From assembly GCA_023548195.1 (NCBI GenBank), contig JAJHZJ010000578.1:150867-214866 (forward strand): DNA of 64,000 nucleotides, written 5' to 3'. This stretch comes from Bettongia penicillata ogilbyi. Taxonomy: Eukaryota > Chordata > Mammalia > Diprotodontia > Potoroidae. The position numbers and the translations under genes were made by a program. The notes below the pieces were generated by a model. That model ran no database searches. It saw only the letters and a list, made by a program, of their open reading frames with translations, and was not told the DNA's origin. Shown piece by piece: positions 23,591 to 34,824 of the stretch; within the stretch, counting starts at the first letter, position 1, and each line of letters starts with the position of its first letter.

Positions 23591-24299
23591 TTTCTTTTTA
23601 AATGTTAGCTATTTTTATTATTATTATGGCCACCTAAGGAAGGTAGCTCCTGTTTGTTTTACTGAGAGACAGTCTTTTCTGACTTGGTTCTTTCTCCCCA
23701 GAGAGAGAAGAGGGACACACATAAACAGAAACATCTAGGAAATAATCAATTCGTAAATAACCAATCCTTGTTTGGCTTACTCATGATCAGTCACAGGACC
23801 ATAGATTAAGAGTTGGAAGGGATTTATGAGAGAATTTTAGAGCTAGAGCTGAAGGGACCTCAAAGATCACCCAATTCAATCCAATTTTTTTCCGGGTGGA
23901 GAAATATGAAGTTAAAGGATGTTTGTGAGTTACTTAAAATAAACACAGATAGCAAAGAGGAGCAGTCATATATTAAAAGACACTTCCAACATCAGGTCCT
24001 AAGCACACTGGGTGGTCTTAAGTACCCCCTTTCCCTGTTACTATGATGGCTTCACTGGCCTTCTCCTGCCCCAATACATGGAGTAGGGTAGCTACCTACA
24101 TTTGACCCTGCTGTGGCCTTTTCCAGTTCCAGATGGTCTCATGGACAAGACCAGTTGCTGATCATTTTTCCTCTTGGAAGCTCTCTTCTTCCTGAACTTC
24201 AATGACAGTACTCTCTCCTGATTCTCTTCCTTATTTATCTGAGCACATTTCATTATTTATGCCATGCCCACTAATTGTGGGTGTCCCCAAGGCTCTGTC
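23591..24299. other. mostly unassigned; MIR-like SINE 3' fragment
   Basis: 23800-23900 has the common 'agttggaagggat...gacctcaaagatcacc' SINE text. Nothing else is recognised. Confidence 0.4.
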
Positions 24300-25228
24300 C
24301 TGAGACACATTATCTTTTCTTTCCATACTTTTTCTTTTAGTGACCTCATCAACTCAATTATCATTTCTATGCAGATGACTCCCAGTTCTATATATTCATC
24401 TCTCTGCTAAGCTACATCCATGCATCTACAACTGCCCTTTAAACATCTTAAATAGTATGTGCTTATGTCCAAAACGGAACTCATTATCTTTCTTTCTAAA
24501 CCCTACCTCACTTCAAAATGCTGCTATTACTGTCGAAGCTTCCATCATCTTCCCAGTCACCCAGGCTGACAACCTATATCATCCTCTCACTCACCCTGTA
24601 CATTCAGTTCACTGCAAACTCTTTTCATTTCTTCTTTCTTAATATCTCTCATTTATATCCCCATCTCCTCACTGAGACAGCCACGGCCCTATTTCAGGTC
24701 CTCAACATCTCTCAATTGGACAACTGCAATAGCTATTTGCTAGCTTTTGCCTCAAGAATGTCTCTATTCCAATTTATCCTTTACTCTGCTGCCCAGGAGA
24801 TTTTCCTAAAGCATAAGTCTAACCATGTCTTCCCTCCCCAACCCTCTACCCCTGATTCAATGAACTCCAGGGATTTCTTCTTCTTTTCAGGATTGGATAG
24901 GAAGTCTTTTGTTTGTCACTTGTAACTCTTCGAATCCTTTTCTGCTTTTACAGCCTCCTTAAATATTACCCCTCCAAGCACTCGGAGATTCAGTTTCACT
25001 GACCTACTGGAAATCCTTTGAACACAACACTCCACAATCCCTAGATGCTTTGCACAGGCTATTCCTCATGCATGAAATGCTTTCCCTTCTCATCTCTGTT
25101 CTTAGTTTCCCTAGCTTCCTTCAAGACTAAGTTCAAATATTACCCTCTACCAGAAGCCTTTCCTAGCCTTCTCCACCCCCCATCAGCTGATAATGTCCTT
25201 CCTTTTCATATTACATTTATTATTCTGT
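24300..25228 (+). mobile_element. L2/CR1-clade LINE, reverse transcriptase C-terminus and 3' part
   Basis: The sense strand encodes FYADDSQFY at 24365-24391: the YXDD catalytic motif of a non-LTR reverse transcriptase. The family's palm and thumb remnants follow ('gtcacccaggctgacaacc', 'ctcaattggacaactgcaatag', 'agctaccttcaagactaag'-type blocks). The tail continues at 25496-25645 after an inserted SINE. Frames at 24457-24642, 24518-24925 and 25045-25284 are broken pieces of this ORF. The YADD in phase with these blocks supports LINE identity for all the tail fragments listed elsewhere. Confidence 0.75.
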
Positions 25229-25495
25229 GTAGTCATTATGTTGTTGTTGCTGTGTCATGTTCCGTCATGTCTGACTCTCTGTGAACCCATCTGGGGTTTC
25301 CTTGGCAAAGGATACTGGAGTAGTTTGCCATTTCCTTTCCAGTTCATTTTAAAGATGAGGATACTGAAGCAAACAGGGTAAAGTGACTCATCCAGGTTCA
25401 CACAACAAATAAGTGTCTAAAGTCAGATTTGAACTTATGTCTTTCTGATTCAAGGCTCTGCACTCTATCCACTGTACCATCTAGCTGCCCCTATG
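25229..25495 (-). mobile_element. MAR1-like SINE (tRNA head, RTE-like tail), antisense
   Basis: Minus strand: head 'GGGGCAGCTAGATGG' (complement about 25480-25494), central 'gccatttcctttccagttcattttaaagatgagg' complement, and a tail with 'gtcatgtctgactctctgtgaacc' complement ending in GTT repeats (25230-25245). It lies inside the L2-clade LINE. Confidence 0.85.
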
Positions 25496-25960
25496 GATCT
25501 TCTACATACCTAATTATTTATATGTTGGCCTCCCCTCCCCATTAGAATGCACACACTTTGAAAGCAGAAGCTTTCTTTACATTTTCAGGGCCCCCAGAGC
25601 CTAGCACATATTATGTACTTAACAATTGCTTCTTGAGTAATTGAATATTTACCCTAGACTCCTGCTAAGATACACTCATTTCTGCCTCAAAATCCGTTTT
25701 TATTTTAAAGACCACATCCTGAAAGAAGCCTTCCTTTTCTGATTGCTGCTTCCCCTACTGCTAATGTCCTCCTTCCTAAACTACCTTGTATTTAACTACT
25801 TTGTAATTATTCCCTTTATATGATATACTATACATATTAAATGCACATATGTATGTGCATTTTTCCCACTGGAATGTGAACTTATTCTATGTAAGGATTA
25901 ATTTATTCATTTACTTATATATCCAGTGTCCAACACAATGCCTTGTTTGTTAGTTTTTTT
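25496..25960 (+). mobile_element. L2/CR1-clade LINE tails, sense (two copies)
   Basis: 25496-25645 completes the LINE of 24300 ('gagcctagcacatattatgtacttaac'). 25650-25955 is a second, more decayed 3' end ('gaagccttccttttctgattg', 'ccagtgtccaacacaatgcc'). Confidence 0.6.
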
Positions 25961-26200
25961 GGAAAGAGCACCAGCCCCCTTTGTTCTCTTGACTATAAAA
26001 CAGTGTAAACCCCCAAATTCAGGAGCTACCTTGGTCAATCTGAAGTCTTGGCAAGGCTGACCATGCCCTCAATGAAGTTTGTGTAAGCTACAGAATGTCT
26101 CAGATCAGAACAAGGGGGAAGCAGATGTCATGAGCCTTGCTATATCCCTACTTTTATCATCAAGTGAATTTGGAATCAGAAGACAAATTTGAATTCTTGT

Positions 26201-26216
26201 CTCTACCATTGCTCTT
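26201..26216 (+). repeat. 16-bp target-site duplication, left copy
   Basis: CTCTACCATTGCTCTT. Matches 29075-29090 with one difference (G/A). Confidence 0.88.
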
Positions 26217-27042
26217 TTTTTCATTTTTTAAAATAATTAATTGATTTCATTTCAGTTTTCAACATTCATTTCCACAAGATTTTTAGTTCCAAATTTTCTC
26301 CCCATCTCTCCCCTCCCCCACCCTAAGACAACAGGCATTCTGATTACCTCTTTCCCCAATCTGCCCTCCCTTCTACCACACCCCTCCCTTCCCTTATCCC
26401 CATCTTCTCTCTGTTTTGTAGGGCAAGATAGATCTGCATACCACATTACCTGTATTGTTTATTCCCAAGTTGTATGCAAAAATAATTCTCAACATTTGTT
26501 CCTAAAACTTTGAGTTCCAACTTCTCTCCTTTCCTCCCTCTTCACCCATTTCCACTGAGAAGGCAGGCGATTCAATGTAAGATATACATGTGTAGTTATG
26601 CAAAAGACTTCCACAATAGTCATGTTGTAAGACTAACTATACTTTCCTCCATCCTATCCTGTCTCCCCATTTATTCTATTCTTTCTTTTGACCTTGTCCC
26701 TCCCCAAAAGTGTTTACTTCTAATTATTCCTTCCTCTCATTTGCCTTCCCATCCTCATACTCAACATATCCCCTTCTCCCCTACTTTCCTAGAGTGTAAG
26801 ATAGATTTTCATACCAAACTGAGTGTGTATGTTATTCCTTCCTTAAGCCAAATGTGATGAGAGTAAGTTTTACTTTTTCCCTCTCACCTCCCCACTTTCC
26901 CCCACCACTGAAAAACTTTATCTTGCCTCTTTTATGAAAGATAATTTTCCCCATTCTATTTCTTCCTTTCTCCTCCAAATATATTCCTCTCTCACCCCTT
27001 AATTTCATTTTTTATGTCATCCCTTTCTATTCAACTGTGCTT

Positions 27043-27043
<1 letters not shown>

Positions 27044-27121
<78 letters not shown>
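27044..27121 (+). repeat. (TA)n microsatellite inside the HAL1-like element
   Basis: Nearly pure TA run between the ORF1 end and the 3' region. Other copies hold different repeats at the homologous point (12476-12520, 49482-49523). Confidence 0.97.
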
Positions 27122-27122
<1 letters not shown>

Positions 27123-27224
27123 CCTTCCAACTACCTGAATACTGAGAAAAGTTTCAAGAGTTACAAACATTATCTTTTCATGTAGGAATGTAAACAGTCT
27201 AACTTTAGTAAGTCCCTTATTATT

Positions 27225-28347
27225 TCTCTTTTCTGTTTACCTTTTCATGCTTCTCTTGATTCTTGGTTTGAAAGTCCAATTTTATGCTCAGCTCTGGTCT
27301 TTTCATGAAGAATGCTTGAAAGTCCTCTATTTTATTGAATGACCATATTTCCCCTGAAGTATTATATTCAATTGTGCTGGATAGGTGATTCTTGGTTTTA
27401 ATCCTAGTTCCTTTGATTTCTGGAATATCCTATTCCAAGGCCTTTGATCCCTTAATGTAGAAACTTCTAGATCTTGTGTTATCTTGATTGTATTTCCACA
27501 AAACTCAATTTTTTTTTCTGGCTGCTTGCAATATTTTCTCCTTCATCTGGGAACTCTGAAATTTGGCTGCAATATTCCTAGGAATTTTTCTTTTTGGATT
27601 TCTTGCAGGAGGTAATCAGTGATTTCTTTCAACATTTATTTTACCTCTGATTCTAGAATATCAGGGCAGTTTTCTTTGATAATTTCATGAAAGATGATGT
27701 CAATGTTGTTTTTTTGATCATGGCTTTCAGGTAGTCCCATAATTTTTAAATTGTCTCTCCTGGATCTATTTTCCATTTCAGTTGTTTTTCCAATGAGAAA
27801 TTTCATATTGTCTTCTATTTTTTTCATTCCTTTGATTTTGTTTTTTAATTCTTGATTTCTCATAAAGGCATTAGCTTTCATCTGCTCCATTCTAATTTTT
27901 AAGGAACTATTTTCTTCAGTGAGCTTTTGAACCTCCTTTTCCATTTGACTAATTTTACTTTGTAAAGCATTCTTCTCCTCATTGGTTTTTGGATCTCTTT
28001 TGCCATTTGGATTAGTGTATTTTTAAAGGTGCTATTTTCTTAACCATTTTTGGGGTCTCCTTTAGCAAGCTGTTGACTTGCTTTTCATGATTTTCTTGCA
28101 TTGCTCTCATTTCTCTTCCCAGCTTTTCCTCCACCTGTCTTACTTGATTTTCAAAATCCTCTCTGAGCTCGTCCATGACAAGAGACTATCACATCTTTTT
28201 TTGGAGACTTTGGATATAGAAGCCTTGACTTTTATGTCTTCTTCTGATGACACATTTTGTTCTTCCTCATATGAAAGGATGGAACAAAATACCTATTCAC
28301 CATGCAAGTAAACTTCTATAGCCTTAATTTTCCCCTCTTTTTGGCAT
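27225..28347 (-). pseudogene. L1-type ORF1 of the HAL1-like element, broken
   Basis: The minus-strand ATG at 28347-28345 starts a Met-Pro-Lys-type N-terminus but a small deletion shifts the frame within a few codons. Downstream a 102-codon open piece (27944-27636) covers the end of the coiled coil (MEKEVQKLTEENSSLK), KFLIGKTTEMENRSRRDNLK at the entry to the RNA-binding domain, and GLPESHDQ. C-terminal-domain text continues to about 27225 with stops. ORF1p would coat the element RNA in the cytoplasm and aid priming. This copy cannot make it. Confidence 0.78.
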
Positions 28348-29074
28348 TTCCCAGCTAGTAACTTGACTTTTGTGTCATTTTTTTCAAGTGGAAGGCATTC
28401 TTTAGGGACCTGTAAGTTCTAAGTTCCTCCAAGATTGTGCAATCTAGGGAGAGGAGTTTATTCCTCTCCTGGTCTGCACTCTGGTCTGGGTTTTTCTACC
28501 CAGGATCTGTGAGTAGAATTCCCTCTCCACCATCACCAGCCCCTCCACCAAGCCAGCACTCCTCCTCACCCCAGTACTGCCACTCAGAACTGTGACTCAG
28601 AGTGGTTGTTCAATTCCCTCAGGGTCTTTAGGCAATGGCTCCAAAAATGGTTGCTGCTGCCTCAGTGGATGCCACTGCCCTGGGGCTGGGGTTAGGGTGG
28701 GACCCTGATCCCTTCTCACCCAGGTGAAAGAGCTTTCTCATTGACATTTGAAGCTGTCTTTGGTGTTTTGAGGTTGAGAAATCTGGGAACGGCAGCTGCT
28801 GCCCATGATTCCAAGCCCTGAAGCCTATTCCAGTCCTGTCCCTGCCACAGCCAATGGTGGACTGCGCTTCACTGTGAGATTGATGCAATAGTGCTTTCCT
28901 GTCAGCCTTCCAGGCTGTCCTGTGCTGTAAATCTCCTTCACTCTGTTGTTTTGTGTCTTCTGCTCCTCTGGAATTTGTTAAGAGTCATTTTTTTACACAT
29001 ATATTGTCAGCTAGTGGGGTAGAGCTAGAGCTGGTCCATCCTTCGACTCTGCCGTCTTGGCTCTATCCTGCCTC

Positions 29075-29090
29075 CTCTACCATTACTCTT
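29075..29090 (+). repeat. 16-bp target-site duplication, right copy
   Basis: CTCTACCATTACTCTT, partner of 26201-26216. Confidence 0.88.
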
Positions 29091-30305
29091 GACCTAGATA
29101 ACCTCTAACATCTTTGCAATGCTTTTAAAAATCTTGTGAGCCTGTAAACTAAATAAGTATCCCGTGAGAGTGAGTGATGTCTCCTTTATTTAATTCCATA
29201 AGGACCTTTACAGAGTAAAAATTAAAATGACCTCCCCTTGAGGTATTAAACCAATCTGAATTGTCAAGGGAAAGGAAGGGAACCTAACCCATTTCCTATT
29301 AATTTCCATTTTTCACACTCACTTCTAAGAGTTTCTTTTTTTTTCAGCCTCACCTCCCCCAGCTTCTTCACATTTATTTCATCTCATTCCATTTTTGCTT
29401 CTGACCTATCTTCCTTTTCTTTCCTTTTAATCATATTTGCTAAATATTCTTCCTCCCCCTCTATCTGCTTTCCTTCTCTTCTTTACTTTCTTTGACCTCC
29501 TCTCTACTTTGGATACCACCTCCTCCACCTCCTGTTAACCCAAGAGATTTCCCTTTCCTGTTCCCCAAACCCAATTTTAATAAGCCTCCTAACACTGATT
29601 TTCTCACAAATCATGCCTGTACAACTTTGCAATTTAGCCAATGTCTCAGTTAAAATGAAAATTCCTCAGGGCATACAATAAATAATAAAAAATAATAATG
29701 TAATCGAGAGGGTTATGATTTTGAGCAGAGAGTAACATTGAAATAGTATGACTGACTGTTGTAATTCCCATGTTCTATATCCCAAAAATCAGAGACGGTA
29801 GTAATTGGGAGACTTGCTCTACAAGCCCGATGGCCATTTTGAAATGTTCTGACAGCCTCTCACTGGGGGGAGAAAGCAGTTCTTTGGAAACAGTACTTCT
29901 TTGCTTTGAAAGATAGGCCCTTTTCCAGATATCTTTTCTACATCCCTGGAGGACGAAGAAACCTAACAAGAAGGAGAATTGTTGAACAATGGCAGCAAGT
30001 GGGAACAGCTCAAACTTTGACAGCTGTGGACACTAAGGATGAGACACAGTGGCTAAGGCCAAGGAATAAGTGACAGGGCAAAAGGAGAGAGACAGTGACG
30101 AGCTAAATCCCCATCTGCTGTGGAGGGAGGAGGGCAGGGAATGTGCTTCATCTGGAAACAACAGGCTTATACTGAATCAGGACTTCATGGCCCATGGCTT
30201 AGGGATGCTGCAGGGATGCTGAATTTTAAAACAGGAATTCTCCCAGTGGAGAGCAAAATGTTGCTAAGACCACCAAAATCCCAGAAAATTCAACAAGCAA
30301 GTAGA
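29091..30305. other. unassigned DNA
   Basis: Pyrimidine-rich at 29330-29580, otherwise mixed. No gene or repeat that I recognise. Confidence 0.5.
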
Positions 30306-30309
30306 GAGA

Positions 30310-30400
30310 AAAAATATATATATATTTTATATACATATTATATTTATATATAATTTATATATAATAATAACATTTATATATATATATATATATATATATT
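30310..30400 (+). repeat. (TA)n-rich microsatellite, compound
   Basis: Alternating TATA/TTTATA runs. Confidence 0.93.
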
Positions 30401-30499
30401 GCTTTAGAGAGAGCAAAAAAGTGGAAGGAGGGGGAGAGTTTTAAAGTTTTGAATTATTTTGTCTAAATTACAAATAATAAAACAAAGTTCAAAGCTACT

Positions 30500-30575
30500 T
30501 CATTTTTGCCTTTGTATCCCCAGTGACTAGAACAGTGGTACATAGTAGGCATTTAATAAATGCTTATTGACTGAT
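30500..30575 (+). mobile_element. L2/CR1-clade LINE 3' tail, sense
   Basis: 'ttgcctttgtatccccagtgac' then 'ggcatttaataaatgcttattgactg': the terminal tail alone. Confidence 0.7.
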
Positions 30576-31325
30576 TCAGAGTTCGTAAATACTGGTTATT
30601 TACAAGGGCAAGTATTTACAAGGGGAGCAACAACATTATAATATAGTCTTGACATGTCAATTTTTCTGTATGAGATAATTCAATCCACAAATAGACTGGG
30701 AGAAAGCGAAGTCAGAAACCCTAGTATGAACTACAGTGGGAAAACCTCAGAAGCTGAAACACAAGGGTGATTAGAAGTCTAAGACATAACAAGAAATTTT
30801 TACACTTGGAGTAAGCACCATGCCAGGAGTAGGGACATGAATCATAGCTTCATTTGGGGGTGGGAGGTGACCTCTTGGGAACCATCATAAGCTTGGGAGT
30901 AAGGGACAGAGGGAGGGAGGAGAATAAAACACAGTAGGGGAGAAGCTCAGTCCAGTCTACCATCTGGTAGTTTCTTATTTCAACTAATTATTTTTTCTAA
31001 CTAGGTGCTAAGCTCTCGGTTGTGTTTTTTTTTCTTTTCTATAATTTAGTAAGAATATAAAAACTGTCAGCACTCTATAAATTTAGCACCTTGGAGGAAA
31101 GACCTGGTTACACTGCTTCCTCCCATAGCTTCAGACTATGTGAAAGGGGTAAATGAACTCCAAGAAATAGTATTGCCTTCTATCTATAAGGTTACTTTTT
31201 ATTTCCAAAGCATTTTGTGGTTTTAAGACATCTTATCCTCATATTTCAGAGATGAAAAAATTGAGGCATAGACAGAACATGAATTGTTACAATGCAATAG
31301 TGACAGGGCCAAAACTGAACTCGGG
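30576..31325. other. unassigned DNA
   Basis: Nothing recognised, apart from a short antisense SINE-like piece near 31200-31320. Confidence 0.4.
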
Positions 31326-31655
31326 ATCAAGCATGAAGTCCCCATATTTAGCATTTAAAGCTTTTCACAACCTAGTGCCTTCTTGCTATTCTAGCATTCT
31401 TACACTTTCCTTCCTTCTACTTACTCCACAATATAACTATACCAGCATACCTTCTATTACTTGCCCCCAAAACACCATCTCCCACCCGTGTGACTTTGCC
31501 TCTCATCCCAGACCAGTCTGGCATGTTCTTCCTCTTTACCTCCCAGTTTCCCAAGTTTCTTTCATGACTAAACTCAAAATCCTATCTTCTGCAAGAGACT
31601 TCTCCAATCTCCCTTGTCACCAACATCATCCCTTTGAGATTACCTTCCAGTTTTT

Positions 31656-31748
31656 GTATGTATGTATGTATGTATACATATATATGTGAATATACACATG
31701 CATATACATGTTTATATTTATATATGTGTGTGTGTATTTGTGTGTGTA
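31656..31748 (+). repeat. GTAT/TA/TG compound microsatellite
   Basis: Runs directly up to the SINE head at 31750. Confidence 0.9.
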
Positions 31749-31749
31749 T

Positions 31750-31987
31750 CTCCCAGTGGATAGAGTACCAGGCCTGGAGTCAGGAAGACTTATCACCATG
31801 AGTTCAAATTCAGTCTCAGACACTTACAAGCTATGTGACCCTGGGAAAATGACTTAACCCTGTTTGCTTGAATTTCCTCATTTGTAAAATGAGCTGGAGA
31901 AGGAAATGGCAAACCATTCCAAAATATTTTCCAAGAAAACCCCAGATGAGGTCACAAAGAGACATGACCAAAATGACTAAAGAACTA

Positions 31988-31988
<1 letters not shown>
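31750..31988 (+). mobile_element. MAR1-like SINE, sense
   Basis: tRNA head 'ccagtggatagagtacc' (A box side), B box 'gagttcaaattc' (31800-31811), 'gctggagaaggaaatggcaaacc', and tail 'gaggtcacaaagagacatgacc'. Its 3' end runs straight into a (TATC)n repeat. Confidence 0.85.

Positions 31989-32048
<60 letters not shown>
31989..32048 (+). repeat. (TATC)n microsatellite on SINE tail
   Basis: About 14 perfect units. Confidence 0.97.
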
Positions 32049-32049
32049 T

Positions 32050-32190
32050 TATGGAGGAGAAGTGAGGCTGGTGACCTGCACAGCCCTCCCTCACTCAAAA
32101 CAAAGTCAAGTGCAAGTCATGTCATCATATCTCTGATATCATGGTCTTCTTCAATAACGAAGGATGGACACAGACCTGTGACTAAACTGA
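32050..32190 (+). mobile_element. WSINE-like SINE 3' part, sense
   Basis: 'gtgaggctggtgacctgcac', 'caagtgcaagtcatgtcatc', 'atggtcttcttcaataacgaagg'. Same blocks as the copy at 32700-33000. Confidence 0.75.
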
Positions 32191-32334
32191 GCTGCCTGAA
32201 TGGAGACCCAGCTAGCTGGGTAACTCAGCTCACCCTCTCCCTTCTGTCCCCTTCCCTTCTTTTTCCCCTCCAAAGGAAGGTAAATTTGAATGGCCAGAGG
32301 GTGCCCAGTTAACTTGAGCTTTACTGGCTAGATC

Positions 32335-32453
32335 TTTCTTCCTGTCTTCCTTCCTTCCTTTCTTCCTTCCTTCCTTCCTTCCTTCCTTCCTTCCTTCCTT
32401 TTTTTCCTTTCTTTCTTTCCTCCTTTCTTTCTCTTTCTTTTTCTTTCTTTTTT

Positions 32454-32540
<87 letters not shown>

Positions 32541-32541
32541 G
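32335..32541 (+). repeat. (CTTC)n/(CTTT)n pyrimidine tract, about 200 bp
   Basis: Tetranucleotide repeats. The Lys/Arg/Glu frames on the other strand are artefacts. Confidence 0.97.
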
Positions 32542-32699
32542 GCCATCTGTCTTTTTCCCCATCTTTCCCAAAACTTTGAACCCAATGCACTCTGAAACTT
32601 ATAGATTGCACATCAATAGGTCCCTGCTCAAACTCGGCTTAATGGCTGTTTTCTGGATCTTCCTGGCTTAAGAGTGATTATCAATAGTAACTGTTGCTG

Positions 32700-33000
32700 T
32701 TTCCCTCCCAGCCTGGTGTCTTTTTCTTTGCCTCATTAAAGTGGTCATTCCCTGGCTACTTCTTAAACAGGCCTATTCAATGGAATGAGCGTGGCCTCAC
32801 GCATAGACCTTGGCCTAAAGGGAGCAGTACATCCTGGGTCATCTCCAGTCATCCTGATGAGTGATTGCTAGATCCAGATGACTCAGGAGGAGAAAGTGAG
32901 ACTGGTCACCTTGCACAGCCCTCCCTCACTCAAAGTCAAGTGCAAGTCATGATATCATTTCTCTGTCATGATCTTCTTTGAAAATGAAGGATAAGCACAA
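32700..33000 (+). mobile_element. WSINE-like SINE, sense
   Basis: Blocks 'gcctattcaatggaatgagc', 'catctccagtcatcctgatg', 'gactggtcaccttgcacagc' and 'caagtgcaagtcatgatatc' are in family order. It is followed by a (CTGT)/(CTAT) tail repeat at 33008-33062. Confidence 0.75.
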
Positions 33001-33479
33001 AAAACCCCTATCTATCTGTCTATCTGTCTGTCTGTCTGTCTATCCATCTATCCATCCATCCAGTTATTTACATGTACTCTCTTCCAGCACTCTCTTCCAG
33101 TTCCTTGACAGCAGGGACAGTGTTTTTTGCCTTTCTTTGTATTTCAAGGCTTAGTGCAAAGTTCCTGGCACATATTAAGTTTCTAATATAGATTTGCTGA
33201 TTGATTGACTGGATTATGAATTTGTCAAATCCCAGCTCATGACCTATCCATTGCATCCTACTACCCCAGATAACCCAATATCACATATGCAAAAGATTTA
33301 ACTTGACAGTCAGACCAGTTTTTGCCATTTTCTCTTATGCTGAGTTCTCTCTCTTTAGATGAGTTCCACAGTGCTATCTCTTCCAAGGTGTCAAGTAGGA
33401 CTATAAGGAGGACCCAGGGGGCATCTTGTGGTCACTTGCTATACTTGTCACCGACTTGCTGCCTACATGGAAAGAAAGT

Positions 33480-33850
33480 AAAATAGGAAAGAAATGCCAA
33501 GTTGGCAACTTTTAATTCTACTGAAACATAATCAGCTTTTGCTTCTGTAGCAATTAGCATATTATTACCGATAATGTTTTACATGGCAATTTTGCTGTAA
33601 ACATTTGTGCTAATTTTCCATGACCTAATTATTTTATGACATATAATTATGAAGTATTTTTCAAGTCGAAATATTTTTGTTGTATATTCATACAACCCCC
33701 TTCTCAGAAAAGGAAGCACTCCAATATACTGGAACATCCCATCTCTCTTAGCTGTTATTTCAGATGCTTTTCTGAATTCCCCAGTGTAGGAGCATTTATG
33801 ACCTCCGATTTGGATGTGTCTAATTTGTGAAGTCTGTCATTAGATTGGCT
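33480..33850. promoter_or_regulatory. AT-rich non-repeat block, candidate conserved non-coding element
   Basis: No repeat family is recognised. Homeodomain-like TAAT/ATTA cores are dense: 'caattagcatattattacc' (33550-33568), 'gctaattttcc' (33610-33620), 'cctaattattttatgac' (33624-33640). Motif density alone does not prove regulation. Confidence 0.25.
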
Positions 33851-34019
33851 TCTTCCATTATTAAGCTGCTATAGAATCTGAATTACACTGCAGGCCTCCT
33901 ACCAAGAGGCAATCACTCACAGACCCAAAAACATTCCGAATCATGGAGGTCTAGTATAAGGATTTTTTTAATGACATAATTTTTTTTGTTTTTTTCTTCA
34001 TGTTAATTAAGTTCATCAA

Positions 34020-34720
34020 AAATTCATTAAATAGCTACTATATGCAGAACACTGATGTGTACCCTGTCTCCAAGGAGTTTCTAATCTAGTAGGAAGGACA
34101 GAAAACATAAGCAATAACAATTGCCAAATTGTTGAAAGGTGGCATGGTGGAGCGATAGAGGAAAAGCTGGCCTCAGAGTTAGGAAGGCCTATGATCTAAC
34201 CCCTCCTTTGAAACATCTGGCCGTGAGATAATTGAGCAAGCAACTTAGCCTCTCAAGGCCCCAGGCATTTCCCTAAGACTGGAAATTGCAGAGCAGTTGC
34301 TGATCGGCATTAATAGAAGGAATTTCATCACCGGAAATTGCCTGCACCAATAAAACCAATTCCACCCCACCTTCCCCCAAAAAATAACTAAGAAAAGTAA
34401 AATCAGATAAGACATGAAGAAATAGGGATCCAACTAAGGGGGGAATGAGGGAAGACTTCATGGAGAAGGTGGCCCTTGAGTTAGATCTAGAAGGAAGAAT
34501 TAAAAGCAGAGATTAGAGAAACAGGGACAGGGAGGGAAACACAGTTTCTGACAAATGTAGAGGGAGGGCAAGAATTAGAGAGGACAATAAGAATGGAACC
34601 TCATGCATCAAAAGGGATAACTCCCATCCATCACAGAAAGCATAATAGATACATGAGAGATCTAGACCCTTGAGTAGCAAAAATATTTGGATGTATGTCA
34701 ACTCCCTTGATCTTGTGATG
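34020..34720 (-). mobile_element. L2/CR1-clade LINE 3' end, antisense, split by a SINE
   Basis: 34022-34115 is the antisense tail ('attaaatagctactatatgc', 'ccctgtctccaaggag'). A tRNA-like SINE (about 34130-34350) follows, then antisense LINE text resumes ('ttcatggagaaggtggcccttgag', 34458). Confidence 0.55.
34130..34350 (+). mobile_element. tRNA-headed SINE, sense
   Basis: Head 'catggtggagcgatagagg', SINE block 'aggccccaggcatttccctaag' and 'gcagttgctgatcggcatt'. Related to 16435-16640. Confidence 0.6.
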
Positions 34721-34824
34721 AGACTACAGTGCTGACACTAGCGTGAGGTCAACCCTACCCTCACTGATCTAACACCAGGTTTTTGCTGTTGTAGACACTT
34801 TGAAGTGTTGCTTCTATCTTTTGG

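Larger units (their letters stand above)
26217..29074 (-). mobile_element. full-length ORF1-only (HAL1-like) element with TSD
   Basis: On the minus strand it has a 5' end with GGATAGAGCCAAGACGG (complement about 29050-29068), a 5'UTR of about 725 bp, ORF1 from 28347 to about 27225, and a (TA)n tract (27044-27121). About 800 bp of purine-rich 3' region follows, then an L1-like 3' terminus with an A-rich tail (26217-26275). No ORF2 text exists. The length is about 2.86 kb. Flanking 16-bp repeats differ by one base. This is the best reference copy of the ORF1-only family in the window. It matches the HAL1 (half-L1) concept, in which ORF2p is borrowed from autonomous L1 (family knowledge). Confidence 0.88.
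31330..33215 (+). mobile_element. L2/CR1-clade LINE 3' end, split by SINEs and microsatellites
   Basis: LINE text runs 31330-31655 (from 'gcatttaaagcttttcacaacc' to 'gagattaccttccagttttt') and resumes at 33063-33215 ('ttccttgacagcagggacagtg', tail 'cctggcacatattaag'). Between lie two SINE families and at least four simple repeats, all later arrivals. Confidence 0.65.

Noticed and set aside
31989..32048. Short regular repeats considered as a possible CRISPR-like array
   Set aside because: Simple microsatellites with no spacers; the window is a mammalian genome.
32230..32611. Three overlapping frames encoding KKERKKER-type proteins
   Set aside because: Pure artefact of the CTTT/CTTC tetranucleotide tract.
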